From contig NC_092675.1 in assembly GCF_964355755.1 (NCBI RefSeq), positions 10,555,312 through 10,619,311 of the forward strand: 64,000 nt of DNA. Direction: 5' to 3'. Shown piece after piece: positions 1 to 18,123 of this stretch. The position numbers were made by a program, and so were the translations under genes. The DNA is from Antedon mediterranea (taxonomy: Eukaryota > Echinodermata > Crinoidea > Comatulida > Antedonidae). Every line of letters begins with the position of its first letter. Position 1 is the stretch's first letter. The notes under the pieces were generated by a model. It worked only from the letters and a program-made list of their open reading frames with translations. It did no database searches and was not told the DNA's origin.

Positions 1-800
1 ATGCAAGGCCCATTTGTAGGCCAAGAGTACCCAAAAGGTTTATTTGGGCAAATCGATATAAGTTCCTTATGAATCGTAGCTTTTTGCCATATTGGTGAAT
101 CCATACAGGACAAACAGTTTCATCCAGGTATCCATGTATCTCCAATAAACGGCTTGTATGGCTCATAGAGAATCCAGAAGTTACCCTTGGTTCATTAAGT
201 GTTTCTTAAGGATCGAATGTGCACAGACAGGCTTTTCCCATGGTTTAATCTTAGAACCTACCGTTTTAGTTACCCGATATATTTCTAATACATGTAGCCA
301 AATGTAGAACTGAACATACATTAGAGAACCACAGAAGGATCTAAATAGATGACCTGCTGTTGTTTCATTTTAGGCAAAATCCTTAAGGATCGAGACTGCA
401 CATGCAGATTTATTCCATAGGGCTGTCTATATGAACACACAGTGTAACCACTTATATTTCCATTATCGGGCTTAATGTCCATCCATTGAGGAGGACCGGC
501 CCTTGGGTTAATTTGGGCAAATCCATAAATGTTCTTTAAAGATTGAGGGTGCACATTTAGTTTTATTCTATAGTTCATCTATAAACTGTTTAACACATAT
601 TAATTTATAATACAGTGCTTTATGTAGCACACCACATAGATATCTCAAAAGGGTCCCTAGAGGGTTCATTCGGGCAAATCCATATGGGTTAGTTTAGAAT
701 CCTGTGTGTACAGGCAACTTTTTCCTGTATAGGCCAACCTATTGGGACCAAATGTTATACCCATTTCCATTACAAAGAACAGAAAAGTTAAGGATCCCAT
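1..800. repeat. degenerate tandem array, ~150 bp period
   Basis: Diverged copies of one unit recur near 46, 200, 370, 515 and 670. Each contains a TTTGGGCAAATCCATA-like start, a segment like AAGGATCGA-TGTGCACA and a TTTTCCCATGG-like end. Spacing is about 145-165 bp. No coding potential is evident; the small open frames here are not supported by splice sites or motifs. The array may continue off the left edge. Confidence 0.55.
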
Positions 801-2348
801 ATGGCATGTGAGATTATTCGGAAAAACTTGATGGGTTCCTTCATTATGGAGGAGGCACCCTTTCCTGTAAATAATTATTTTCGATGTGGGCTCTTCATAC
901 AGTACCAAAGTGTTACAATCAAACCGAATATAAATGTATATCTTGGGAACAATTTGCTCTTAGTCTTTAGTTTTAATTCTCTCCGACCTGCCGTTACATA
1001 GATATAGTGAAAAGAGGTCAAAGGTCAACATTGCAAAAAAAATTGAGTTTCCGTTCAATTTTCCACCAAAAAAAATCTAATATAAACAAATACATTATGA
1101 ACAATTTTACACCAAAATTATCTCACTACGTCCAGTATATTTCCAGAGATGGTACCATGTTTTTATGAAAATAGCGGCCATTTTGTGCGGTTTCCGTTTT
1201 TGGTCGCGGAAAATGGTCACCCCACTGAAAAAGCCGCAGATATCAAATAAAAATTTCGAAAGTTACGTTTTTTAGTTGTCTTTGGAAGAAGATTATTTAT
1301 CAATTTTTATTTTTCTATACTAATTTTTAAATAATACGTCCAACAATCACTGCTACACTCCCTGCAGCGTATCTCAAAATGAAACAAAAAAAAACAGCAC
1401 AGACGTAGCTAATTATGCAAATTGGTCAATGCTGACAGCCGTTCAGTAAAAAAATATCTTCATTCCGATGGTATCGCGAATCAAAATCCATAAAACTATA
1501 GAAAACATTGCAAGGTTATGGAAAAATAGGCATTTGGCTGTTGAGGTAGTCTAATAACAGACAAACAAACAAACACACTTTGGCAGAGGTAATCAGACAA
1601 AAAAATGTCTATTGTGACATCATCTACAACTTCGACCAATGACGAGCACTTATCCACAGCGAAATAGCATAATTATATGACGTCAAAAACAAAATAACTT
1701 GGATTGGTTAAGATATTGAAACATCGATTACACGTTCAATAGCTGCTACTAATTTCTGAACTATAAATGTTTTTCTGAGGCCTATAGTAATCATAAATTC
1801 AAGAAGAAATCCAGAGGGGTAAACTTGATCATTAAGGTAAGTGAAACAAAAATAAGAGCAATGTGCACTTTCTTTATAACATGTATCATCCTTAGATAAG
1901 ATAGATATTAATCTGTTTTATTTATGATGAACTTTTAAAAAAGTTATTTAAAAAGCAAAATTTACTTTTATTATATCAACGAAAATTGATAAAACATATT
2001 TCTTTTTTGGTTATCTGCAACCAACCGCGTGTCTTATCATCCTATCTCCTTCTGCCTATTTTGTGCAGAATGTTTCTCTGAAAATTAAACATTTTGTAAC
2101 TTTAAAAGAATTTAGATCTTTATATGAGTAAAAATATAATTGCAATTTAAAAAATAAATATCGTATCGAATAAAAGTGTGAATTTTCAATATCCGTGTAT
2201 CAAAGTAAAGACACGTATTTTTTGGAAGAATAGTAAATACTATACGCCTACACTAAGTGAAAACTTTGGTTTGTAGGCCTACTGAATAGTAATCAAATAT
2301 TGATATTGATATTTTATTATTATTATTTTTTTGTTCCTTTTACTTTAG
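801..2348. other. gene-free stretch upstream of glass
   Basis: No gene is recognised. Around 1010-1230 is a diverged copy of a dispersed repeat also seen near 49130-49440, carrying a perfect direct repeat AGGTCA-A-AGGTCA at 1015-1027. At 1560-1600 there is a reverse-strand relic of the widespread CCTCCGCCAAGG/TGTTTGTTTGTT repeat also seen at 18124. The last bases, TTTACTTTAG (2339-2348), look like a 3' splice acceptor for the first coding exon of glass, so a non-coding first exon and the promoter should lie upstream, possibly outside the window. Confidence 0.5.
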
Positions 2349-2357
2349 AACCACAAA

Positions 2358-7823
<5,466 letters not shown>

Positions 7824-9624
7824 TGAGAACTGTGACAGTATTCATCAGGAGAGATTAATATTCAATTATCTGAAAGTAAGCCTAATAATTAGAAAGTTTT
7901 TGCACAAGTAATGTAAACGTTGACTTTAACAGATGGCAGCGTAGTTTAGCGAAAATTGTTCATTTTATTATCAATTAGTCTTATATTATAAACTAATCAG
8001 GTAAATTTTATTTTTGGTAATGTATATTTTTATGTATATTGTAACCTTATATTATTAGGATAAAGACGTGAACGTGAGCATATACTAGCATATTGATCAA
8101 TTAGACGTTACTTTGTGTGTATTTGACTACATATTTCTTGCCGTCAAGACATCTTTCTATTTTCTATTATCATTCTGATTTGTTTTGTTTCTGAATTTTC
8201 TTATTTCTATTATGAGATTTGATCAAAACATTTTAAACAACAGTATGTCCGTAAAATCTGTACGTTTACAGTATATCTGTTCCGTCTTATCCACATTTGT
8301 TCACAATTCTCTAATTTTTTCTATTTTTCAACAACATTAAACTACAGTGTTTTATCAATTGATTTTTATCTTTATGTAGCCTATATCAGAGCCATATTAT
8401 ATATATAATTATATATGGCTCTGGCCTATATGGTTACATAGCGCCCTCTAAAATATTATTTTAATCAAAGACCGTGTGTGATTGGTCAAAACTTCGCCGA
8501 AGTTTACATGTAATTCTAACATCCTGGAAAATATCGGAGATGTTTAAATCTCTCGATAAACGAATATAAATAAATATATAAATATCTTAATAATTACCGT
8601 ATATGTAAGCTTGTTTTAAAGCTATTTTTACAAATGTACTGTAGTTATTTTATTGATATTTTAAACCGTATTTTTTACCATAGGATTGTAATTTTATACG
8701 TTACTGAAAGTTTCGAACGAAGTAATAGTGGACCACCCTACGATTTACATTTATTTAGTGCATTTACGTTAAAAGGTATTACTAAATTGTTGCTTGTACA
8801 TAGATTCAATAAGTTGTTGGTTTTCGACAAGCCAGCAGCTTGTATGGCGCAATTGTGGAGTTGAAGCCCTGTGTTCAATCTTCGATGTTTTGTTTAGATA
8901 TAGTCGAGAGAGATTATTTAGAGGGTTAAGTTACGGTAAGTTATATTTAGGAAGAGAGTCGTCTGTCTTTAAACAATGTGTACTGACCTTATTTGATATA
9001 TTTTATGTAATATATGTAATGGAAAAATAAATGTGGGAGAAAAAAACCTCGTTGCAGTGATTGTGAGGAATGAAAAGACCTTGACAACAAGTTAAATTAT
9101 ATATATTAGTGTTTAATGTGATCATTATGTACTTCTTGAATATTGTTAATACTCACATTAGCCGATTAAAATACTATGTACAGTAATGATACATCCGACC
9201 TTCAATTGGCCTCTCTCAAGATGCTCTAAAAACATAGTGATTTTTTTTAAACATATTATAATAACTTTTACTGTTCTTCTCTGTGGGCAAATTTTAATGT
9301 GAAATCTATGGAATCACTAATAAAGGTGTGCGTTAAAAATGCCTTACCTGCTCCTTACTATAAACCTAGGTTATGCAGTGCCAGCACCATGTTTGTAGAA
9401 AACCACATTTTTGCTCCAGCGTAAGGTGGTGTATGGCATGTTGCGTAGGTTGGGGAGGACAGGCAATATGTCACTAAATGCATTTATGATTTTGCTCTTC
9501 CATCATCCAATCTACATGGTAGATAGATGAATCTATTGAATTAACCACGTGACTATGTGGCGTCGGTTTATTTATATATTTATATATAAACACATTAGGC
9601 ATAGAACATATATTTATATAATAT
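7824..9624. other. gene-free stretch after glass
   Basis: AT-rich, with no coding gene seen. AATAAA-type signals occur near 8567 and 9024 but I cannot assign either to glass. A perfect inverted repeat of AGAGCCATAT around an AT core lies at 8388-8423. Confidence 0.4.
8388..8423. repeat. short perfect hairpin in AT-rich DNA
   Basis: AGAGCCATAT and ATATGGCTCT flank a TA-rich spacer, giving a cruciform-prone 36 bp palindrome. Confidence 0.6.
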
Positions 9625-9885
9625 TTGATCTCTAGTGCGCGTGCGTACAATTGAGGGACTAGTGCTGTTCCGCCGTACCACGCCGAGAATGTTAAAGAGT
9701 CCTATCCAATCGAGTTTGGACAATACTATGAAAGCCCCAGTGGTCTAATGGACCTGCATATCAAGCAGAAGGTTCCGGGTTCGGGTCTCGGTTGAGGCGA
9801 CTTTTTCTCATTCTCACAGATTTCCTCATCTTTATCGTTCCAAATTATAATTAATTAATTAAATGTCAGTATATCACCAGACATT
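9625..9885 (+). repeat. tRNA-derived SINE, copy A
   Basis: It shares, in the same order, a GTGCGCGTGCGTACAA head, CCGTACCACGCCGAGAATG, a tRNA-like A box (AGTGGTCTAATGG), a B box (GGTTCCGGGTTCGGGTC), and a tail ending TTTCCTCATCTTTATCGTT with copies at 59030-59280, 34740-34965 and, reversed, 32921-33030. A few bases are lost inside the tRNA-like D region. The SINE class is inferred from the pol III box pair and the dispersed copies. Confidence 0.75.
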
Positions 9886-10779
9886 AACTGGCGTTTGTGC
9901 TTTTTTCTTTATTTATATGAATAAAATAAAAACATACCGGTACCTTTCGTCTGCTTGTGCTGCTGATATAACGTTATTACGAGAGATCGAAATGAAAGGA
10001 CCCTAATATCGGCTTTAACTTTTTACTCACATTTGTTTGTTTATATAGCGAAAAAATACCTTACGTTAGTGAAACGTCAGATTGTTACGTGAATATTACA
10101 AAAAATATTGGATAGACACGAGCTTTTAATCTAACAAGAACATCTAGTATTGTATTATACCTATTTTGTTTTTGTTTTACCTACCTGGAATACGATTAAA
10201 GATTTTATTGTCCTCCAGAAAAACTAATTTTAAAAATCTATGGATTTTTGGAGGTTTTTTTTTTCTTTATTTAAGCGAAACCATTATTTTTTAGGACAAC
10301 GGCGAATTTTTTAAAATACAAGATGGCTTATTCAAAGTTTGATTTTATTATTTTTCATGTTTTAGTTAGGGGACAATAATATATCAAGTAGGCCTACTGT
10401 ACAGTATGCTTAAAATTATACGAATTATATTTTACCAAAATAGCGATTGCTAGTATAATCCAATACAAAACCGAAGAAAAGCACATGCAAACGTATGAAT
10501 TGTTTTACTATTCAAAGGGAAATTGAACGTGTCTAGTAGTTTTATTTACGATAATGATATTCAACCAGCTACTGGGTATTACATCTGCTGTACATGTGAG
10601 GTCCATGTATATCGTTCGTGGACTTTGTTGAAGTATATCAATATTAGTAATGCCCGACACGTCTCCCAGCACATATTGTTTGTTTTTGAGTAAACTTTGC
10701 TTCCTTTTTTCTTATTGACTGCGAACTTTGGCATAGAGCCTGTAGGTATGACGTTTTCTAAGTAACCTGATAGGTTGTA
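9886..10779. other. gene-free stretch
   Basis: Nothing recognisable beyond AT-rich sequence and one TAGGCCTA near 10390. Confidence 0.35.
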
Positions 10780-11320
10780 CTTTATATCACATGGTGATGA
10801 GGTGTTTGCGGTAACAGATGAGGGTGACGTGATGGATATTTGTATTTGCACTACCTTTGTCTACTATTATACAGATACAACCTAAAATTACACTAGATTG
10901 TCCTTAAAAGAGATAACGTGATGTGTTTGCTGTACCAGGCGGGGTTGACGTGATGGGTATCTTACAATATCACGTTATCTTGCATCACTCTTTCAATGAT
11001 ACAGGATGTGTTTGCAAACACTACACCTTTATCATACACATAAAATAATGTGTATTTAATACACAGTTGTTATTGTTTTTGTTGACATGGGTACACAGTT
11101 AAGCCTAGAGTTTTTCTTCAAACGTCCAAAGTGCCCATATCACAAATTTTGTAATTTCGGGACAATTTTTATGTAGGTAAAAATTTTAAAAAAAGTGTAC
11201 AAAAGTCAAGATCAATAGCAATATATTTCAATGTTATTTTTCCTTATAATGAAAATACTTTCCTGCTGCCCATTTCAACATTCGATCCAATTACTAGCAT
11301 CCGATTGGTTGCTGATATAG
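10780..11320 (+). repeat. dispersed repeat R2, copy 1
   Basis: Closely matches 20340-20980 in the same orientation, including ATGGTGATGAGGTGTTTGCG, GATAACGTGATGTGTTTG, CAGGCGGGGTTGACGTGATG and AATATCACGTTATC. Similarity decays after the first ~290 bp but resumes at ATCCGATTGGTTGCTGAT. It contains an internal inverted pair GATAACGTGAT/ATCACGTTATC. No ORF of note. Confidence 0.75.
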
Positions 11321-12033
11321 CAGGAGAGGATCCAAGATTTTGTGAAAGGGGGCGCAAAAGAGTCCACACCAACTCAGCCCCACCATGGTTGGGGCTAAGT
11401 TGAGACGATTTTGAAAATATAACCTCTAGATGGTATATCATATCATATTATATCATTTATTTCGCCAATATACCGTACAGTACAAATTAAGACATAAAAA
11501 ACACATTACAAAAGTAAATCAATGAGGCCGGATTACCTAAAAGTTATAAATAAAAATAACCGTCGAGAAGCTCTCCACATCGAAATACTTACATAAAATG
11601 AATAACACACACAAAAAAAACATGAATTCCTATAAAATTGAGATAAAACTATAACATTCTGCAATTGATTTATATAAAATATTGTTAATTTAAATAGATA
11701 GAATAGAAGAAAAAATCTTTAAAATACACATATACATGTACAGTTTAAAACAGATTGGTAAGATATTTCTTAAGGCTATGCTTAAAACAGTTTATATTAA
11801 TTAATAGTTGGTCGCAGAGATCCTCCGGCAGATCTCTGAAATGTCTAACAAAAAAATTAAAAAAACAGAGGTATGAAATGAATCAGTCCGGGCTATAAAA
11901 TTATTGCGCAACTTAAGGTTATTAACATGTCTGCAATTAATAGATAAATATTTAAAAACTTTAGCATCATATAATGCGTACATAGGCCCACATTTGGTAA
12001 CAAAATCAATACATCAATACCGTATCCGGATAT
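11321..12033. other. gene-free stretch
   Basis: No recognisable gene or repeat. Confidence 0.35.
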
Positions 12034-13716
12034 TCACCCCCTGGACATTTACCCCCCGGACAACTACCCCCCGGACAACCACCACCTGGACCACTACCCC
12101 CTTAGGACAACTACCCCTTTAGGACAACTACCCCCCGGACAAATACTCCCCGGACAACTACCCCCTTAGGACAACAACCCCCTTAGGACAACTACCCCCT
12201 GGACAACTACCCCCCGGACAATTACCCCCTAGGAACAATTACCCCCGGACAATTACCCCCCGGACAATTACCCCCCGGACAATTACCACCCAGAAAACTA
12301 TCCCTTTAGAACACCCTAACCACCCAGACCATTCAACAACCTGACTCTGCAACTATTAATTAATAACTATATTTTAATTCGTTACTTTGACGAATTACTA
12401 TTCATTATTGTAAACAAAAGTAAAAGATTGAACATAAATATAGCCTGGTGGTATAAACTGAAGATTGTCACACGTGATCATAGGATAGTCGAACGTATTA
12501 TATAGTACTCCATGTATTTACTGTAAAGACTGGGTTCGCTAATAATAATAATAATTTTTGCGTCAGGACAATGCTTCGATAACCACTGGTCTTAAAAGAA
12601 TTAATTTTTATCTCAAATTTGTCATATATGTATTTTTGTACACTTGAAGAATAATATCACTTTTGATATTTGACCTCAATGTTCACTCACCGAATAAACG
12701 TCGATCTTTAAATAAATTCCCCTCAAATAAACGGTGACCATGTCACTCCCATGAAACATCATATGGAATAATCGGCGTCTATTTCCATTAGATTATACCC
12801 CCTCCCATTGAATAAACAACTTTCTTCCAATAAATGTCCACCTAAAAACCACCTAAACAATAAACAGCCCAGGCCGTTTTTTCAATAAATACGGTACTTT
12901 AAATCTAGCACATCTAGGGTCTAGCGTACTGTTAAACAGAATAATCGGTTAAAAACGGGTGTTTCGAAACTAGAGACCCGAGACCAGAGACCCGAGACCC
13001 AATACGAAAAGAGAGACCTAAATATACGAAAAGGGAGACCCACGTACGAAAAGGGAGACCCCACTATACGAAAAGGGAGACCTAAATATACGAAAAGGGA
13101 GACCCCACTATACGAAAAGGGAGACCCTAATATACGAAAAGGGAGACCTAAATATACGAAAAGGGAGACCAAATATACGAAAAGAGAGACCCAAATATAC
13201 GAAATGGGAGACCTAAATATACGAAAAGGGAGACCCACTATAAGAAAAGGGAGACCCCACTATACGAAAAGAGAGACCACACTATACGAAAAGGGAGACC
13301 CTAATATACGAAAAAGGGAGACCCAAATATAGGTCTCCCTTTTCGTATTGGGTCTCGTGTCAGGTCTCTAGTCTCTAGTTTCGAAACACCCGTTAAAAAC
13401 AGATGATTTCATTTTTACAGAAACCGGTCCTATATATTTGTCTACTTTTGGATTGGGGGGGGGGGGTAGTTGACCGGGGGGTAGTTGACCGGGGGGTAGT
13501 TGACCGGAGGGTAGTTATCCTAAGGGGGTAGTTGTCCTAAGGGGGTGGTTGTCCGGGGGGTAGTTGTCCGGGGGGTTGTTATCCTAAGGGGGTAGTTGTC
13601 CTAAGGGGGTAGTTGTCCGGGGGGTAGTTGTCCGGGGGGTAGTTGTCCTAAGGGGGTAGTTGTCCGGGTGGTAAACATCCGGGGGGTAACTGTCTAGGGG
13701 GTAGGTGTCCTAGAAC
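12034..13716. mobile_element. foldback structure FB1 with tandem-repeat arms and a nested inverted repeat
   Basis: Left arm 12034-12312 is an irregular tandem array of ACCCCCCGGACAACT-type units. The right arm 13455-13716 is its inverse (GGGGGGTAGTTGTCC, with interspersed CCTAAG). Between them is a second inverted repeat: 12950-13019 and 13330-13398 mirror each other (TTTCGAAACTAGAGACC and its complement). It encloses a tandem array of a ~19 bp unit, TATACGAAAAGGGAGACC, at 13000-13330. Modular arms made of short tandem units resemble sea urchin TU/foldback elements. No transposase is present. Terminal duplications were not identified. Confidence 0.7.
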
Positions 13717-13748
13717 CCATAAATACCTAATACGATTGTTAATGGTAC

Positions 13749-13961
13749 GGTGGCTGATTTCCGCCAAAGAAAAAAAAATTATTTTATATTAATACGACGT
13801 TATAACTCCGTATTAGGGTCTTATAACGCTGTATTAGGGCGTTATAACGCCGTATTAGGGTGTTATATCACAATAATTACGGCGTTATAACGCCCTAATT
13901 ACGGCATTATATCGCCGTATTATTATAAAATCATTTTTTTCTTTGGCGGAAATCAGCCACC
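13749..13961. mobile_element. MITE of ~213 bp with internal repeats
   Basis: Ends are inverted: GGTGGCTGATTTCCGCC followed by AAAGAAAAAAAA at 13749, and the complement ending at 13961. The core 13790-13920 is a string of TTATAACGCCGTATTAGGG-like units in both orientations. Non-coding. Confidence 0.75.
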
Positions 13962-15269
13962 ATAATAATAATGGACAAAGGCGTTTCAAGAGTTCAGGGT
14001 AAGGGACACTGGCTGATCTTAGGAAGCATGTACGAGTGATCCTCATTTCGACAGATTGAAAAAAACAGCGATGTCTTTTTTAAGAAAGGGGATCTAGGCA
14101 GGTAAACCGTAATCAATATAATTATAATATAAGGTCTAACTAACGATATATATATTCGCAAATAATAGCTTTATTACGACATTTAACAATGTGCCTCACA
14201 TAACCAAACCCCAAATGAGTTTATATACGATTCAGGAATTCGTAACGGGCAATCTATCATCTCCAATAAAATAATCACATGCTTGTTCAAGACGACTGTT
14301 AGATCTTATGTGCATCACAAAACATTTGTCAGTATTTAGTAGGCCTAGCATTTTGTTCGTCACACACCAGTTGTTAATAGCATGAAGATCCAACTGTAAA
14401 ATAATTTCATCATCGGAAATGGCACTCTCAGGTTATTATAAATGTATTAAAAATTGATATTTTAAATATGAAAACTGAGGTACTAGCATATTAAAGGGTG
14501 ACATTTTCCCCATAGGCCTTTTTTGAGTAAAAGCGTCACAACAGGGCGTTTCGCGCAAGTCAGCGTTTTCACGTACATGGCGGAAAAGGGTGCTTGTCCA
14601 GGGCCGTCGACAGGACCTGTAGCGAAGCGAACTTTGTTAAATGACGCCCCAGATGGCCGGAAATGGTACTCTCGCACATCAAATTCATTATAATGACACC
14701 TCTAATTTGCAGGAAAAGACACTCTCATATGTAACATGCTACCCATTAGCAAAACGATCATACTTTTTCCCTCCAATAAACACACGTGACTAATTACAGG
14801 ACGATATAACATTTTGTTGGCGATTTCATTCACTCAGTATTTAGTTTTGATTGCATTGCGTTTAAGTTCAATGCGAACGTACATCTAGGGGAAGCGCTGA
14901 AAAAAGGGCAACATTTAATGCGTATCATTACTAAATATTTATTTACATGAATTTGTTGAAGAAATTAAATATATATATATATATAAATATAAATAGGTAT
15001 TGATACAGTTGGGTGGGTAGCCTCCTCCTCTATGATGATGATCTGTAGGTAAACAAGGCGTTCCATTTTTGATACACTTTTATTTATGCTTGGTGACTGC
15101 CAGCGATCTAAACAATCGTTCGCTGTATGGGTACGATACACGCGTCAATATCATGTTACATCCAGGGACCAAAATGCGTTTACTTTTCAGGTAAAAATAG
15201 GTAATTCATTTCGCAACTCTTAGAAATTTACAGACAGCAACGGCAATGGTGCCCTCTAATAAAAAGTAA
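13962..15269. other. gene-free stretch between foldbacks
   Basis: No gene or recognised repeat; a short AT microsatellite lies near 14970. Confidence 0.35.
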
Positions 15270-16752
15270 ATTAGCACGGCGTGTTACAACCGCTAATGTA
15301 GAAAACGCCAGCTAATGTCGAAACAACCGTTAATGTAGAACAATCCACCGCTTATGTAGTAAAACCTCCAGCTTATGTAGAAACACCAACAGCTTATGTA
15401 GTAAATAAAAATCAACACCAGCTAATGTAGAAACAGTCAACAGCTTATGTAGTAACGAAAATTGCCTCCCAGCTTATGTAGTTACTATCGCCAGCTAATG
15501 TAGAAAATGTTATATATTTTACAAAAATGTCTAATTCATGTGCAAATGCATCGATCTTTACTCAGTCTTTCCACCTCTCGTAAGCAACCAACTTTCTAAA
15601 ATGACCACACATCGTAATAAGCTACCATCTCTGTTAAGGGACCGCTTCTCATAATCGACCACGTCTCGTAAGGGATCACCTCCTCTCATAAGGGACCGCT
15701 TCTCATAATCGACCACCTTTCGTAAGCGACCACACCTCTCGTAAATGACCACCTCTTTTAAGGGACCACGACCTCTTTCTCCCTATTAACGGACCGCTTC
15801 TCATAATCGACTATCTCCCGTCACAACGACCTCTGGTAAGTGACCACCTCTATTGAACGTCCACCGTTTCTATTAAGGGACCGCTTCTTATAATCGACCA
15901 CCTCTCGTAAGTGATCACCTCTTTTAACGACCACACCTCTCGTAAGTGACCACTTCTTTTAAGGGACCACAACCTCTTTATCTCTATTAAATCTTCAATG
16001 ATGAGAAGCGGTCTCTTAACAGAGACAGTGGTCGTTCAATAGAGGTGGTCACTTTCGAGAGGTCATTGTGATGGGAGATGGTCGATTATGAGAAGCAGTC
16101 CCTTAATAGAGGTGGTGGTCCTTTAAAATAGGTCGTCACTTACGAGAGGTGGGGTCGTTAAGAGAGGTGGTCCTTTAAAAGAGTCGTCACTGACGATTAT
16201 GAGAAGCGGTCCTTTAATAGAAAGAAAGAGGTCGTGGTCCCATAAAAGAGGTGGTCACTTATGAGAGGTGTGGTCCTTAAGAAAGGTGGTCGTTTACGAG
16301 AGGTGGTCGATTATGAGAAGTGGTCCCTTATGAGAGGAGGTGATCCCTTACGAGACGTGGTCGATTATGAGAAGCGGTCCCTTAACAGAGATGTTTGCTT
16401 ACGATGTGTGGTCGTTTTAGAAAGTTGGTTGCTTACGAGAGGTGGAAAGACTGATAGCTAAGTAAAGATCGATGCATTTGCACATGAATGAGACATTTTT
16501 GTAAAATATATAACATTTTCTGCATTAGCTGGCGATAGTAACTACATAAGCTGGGAGGCAATTTTCGTTACTACATAAGCTGTTGACTGTTTCTACATTA
16601 GCTGGTGTTGATTTTTATTTACTACATAAGCTGTTGGTGTTTCTACATAAGCTGGATGTTTTACTACATAAGCGGTTGGTTGTTCTACATTAACGGTTGT
16701 TTCGACATTAGCTGGCGTTTTCTACATTAACGGTTGTAACACGGCGCTGAAA
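15270..16752. mobile_element. foldback structure FB2, ~1.48 kb, arms of ~700 bp
   Basis: The outer arms 15270-15555 and 16465-16752 are inverted copies built from a ~20 bp unit with CCAGCTTATGTAG/CCAGCTAATGTAGAA. Inner arms 15556-15990 and 15995-16465 are inverted copies of a second module built from CCTCTCGTAAGNGACCAC and CCGCTTCTCATAATCGACCA. The axis of symmetry is near 15990. The terminus reads approximately GCNCGGCGTGTTACAACCG on both sides. There is no transposase. Short open frames within (such as 15558-15752) are by-products of the repeat. The modular two-domain arms resemble TU/foldback elements. Confidence 0.8.
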
Positions 16753-18119
16753 CAATGTGTTTTAATCAAAAGTGAAAGTTCTTTACTCCTTTTTGACGCT
16801 GTTTTCTCCATTTTTTTTCCTTATGGTAGGAAGTAAAAGAAATAAAACTTGATTATTTGATTGCGGATTGAATTAATTGATTGAAAACCTAAATCAACTA
16901 CAGAAGAAAAACTGGATCCAATCATGATATAGGCCTACATCATCAACAGTTATGTATTTAATACTAGAGCCCTGCTTTATGATCAATAGAGCATTTTAGA
17001 CTATGTGTGTTACTGATTGTTAAACTATAATAATTGATAGTAAATCATTAATTATTAAATTATTAAATAGAATATCAATATTCAATGAAGAAAGAACACT
17101 AATTAAAACTGTTACGTCATCATGCATTTCTCTTTTTGATACTGATACTGATATTATTTTATTGTCCATAGTAATATAAATGGAAATTCATTTGAAACTA
17201 ACATGAAAAATATTTTAAAAACAAAGATAGGCCTATACTATACAAATTCAACTAAATACACAAATATACATTAAAAGCTAGGTTAAGTATATAAAGATTA
17301 AAAGCTTTTATCATAAAATTATAAAAACATTAAAAATACAATATTAAAAAGGAAGAATTGCACAATGATATGTTAACACTACAGTTTCCTATCTTTTTTT
17401 GCCGTGAGTTTACCAAATGTATGACGTTGGCTATAAAGGCGTAACGTGATCGGTTTGTTCTTTTCTTGGGGACACAAAGCCTACCACTTCGGGATCAAAT
17501 AAACTGATCATTTAGGGGATGACTGACATCACCCATTATACGCAACGCCGTCTGTATTGAAATATCATTATATAATTCATCCAGGCAGATTGGCATATCG
17601 CCTATAAGTTTACCAGCTCTTTTCACAATTTGATTTAGTCTTTTTTTATCTTAGTTACAAATCAGACAGTAAGATATACACTTTGGATCCTCGTTGTATA
17701 AAACAACTTCATAATAGTGATATCAATATTGAGCGTTTTTTTTTCATTTTTTTGTTTCGAGATTTAAAATTATGGTATATTCATTCATCAATACACTTTC
17801 TTTCCATCAATTAATACAGGTCCCATAAAAAGAAAAAAAGAACATAGTATAGTTTACAATATCTTCTATAGCCTACTTGTATGTTATGATTTTATATAAA
17901 TCAATTGTTCATATTTTTATAATAGATATTAAAATATGTTCCTCTTCATTTCTATTATGAGAATGCCCCCGTTTTAGAAATTCTTGTAAAATAACATTCA
18001 TACTGGTTTGCTTCATATTTTATGACAGCACAGTAAACTCTAATTCCAACGTTCAGAGAAAATGTGACGTGAATATTCTGAATGTCGGAAACGCCTACAT
18101 GTCAACACTATTGTATTTT
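16753..18119. other. gene-free stretch
   Basis: AT-rich, two TAGGCCTA sites near 16931 and 17227, otherwise nothing recognisable. Confidence 0.35.
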
Positions 18120-18123
18120 ATAC

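Noticed and set aside
12921-13238. 105-codon frame with repeated LPFRIFRS-type peptide
   Set aside because: By-product of the 19 bp tandem array in FB1.
15558-16461. Two similar ~65-codon frames in FB2
   Set aside because: They are mirror copies of the repeat arm, not a gene pair.
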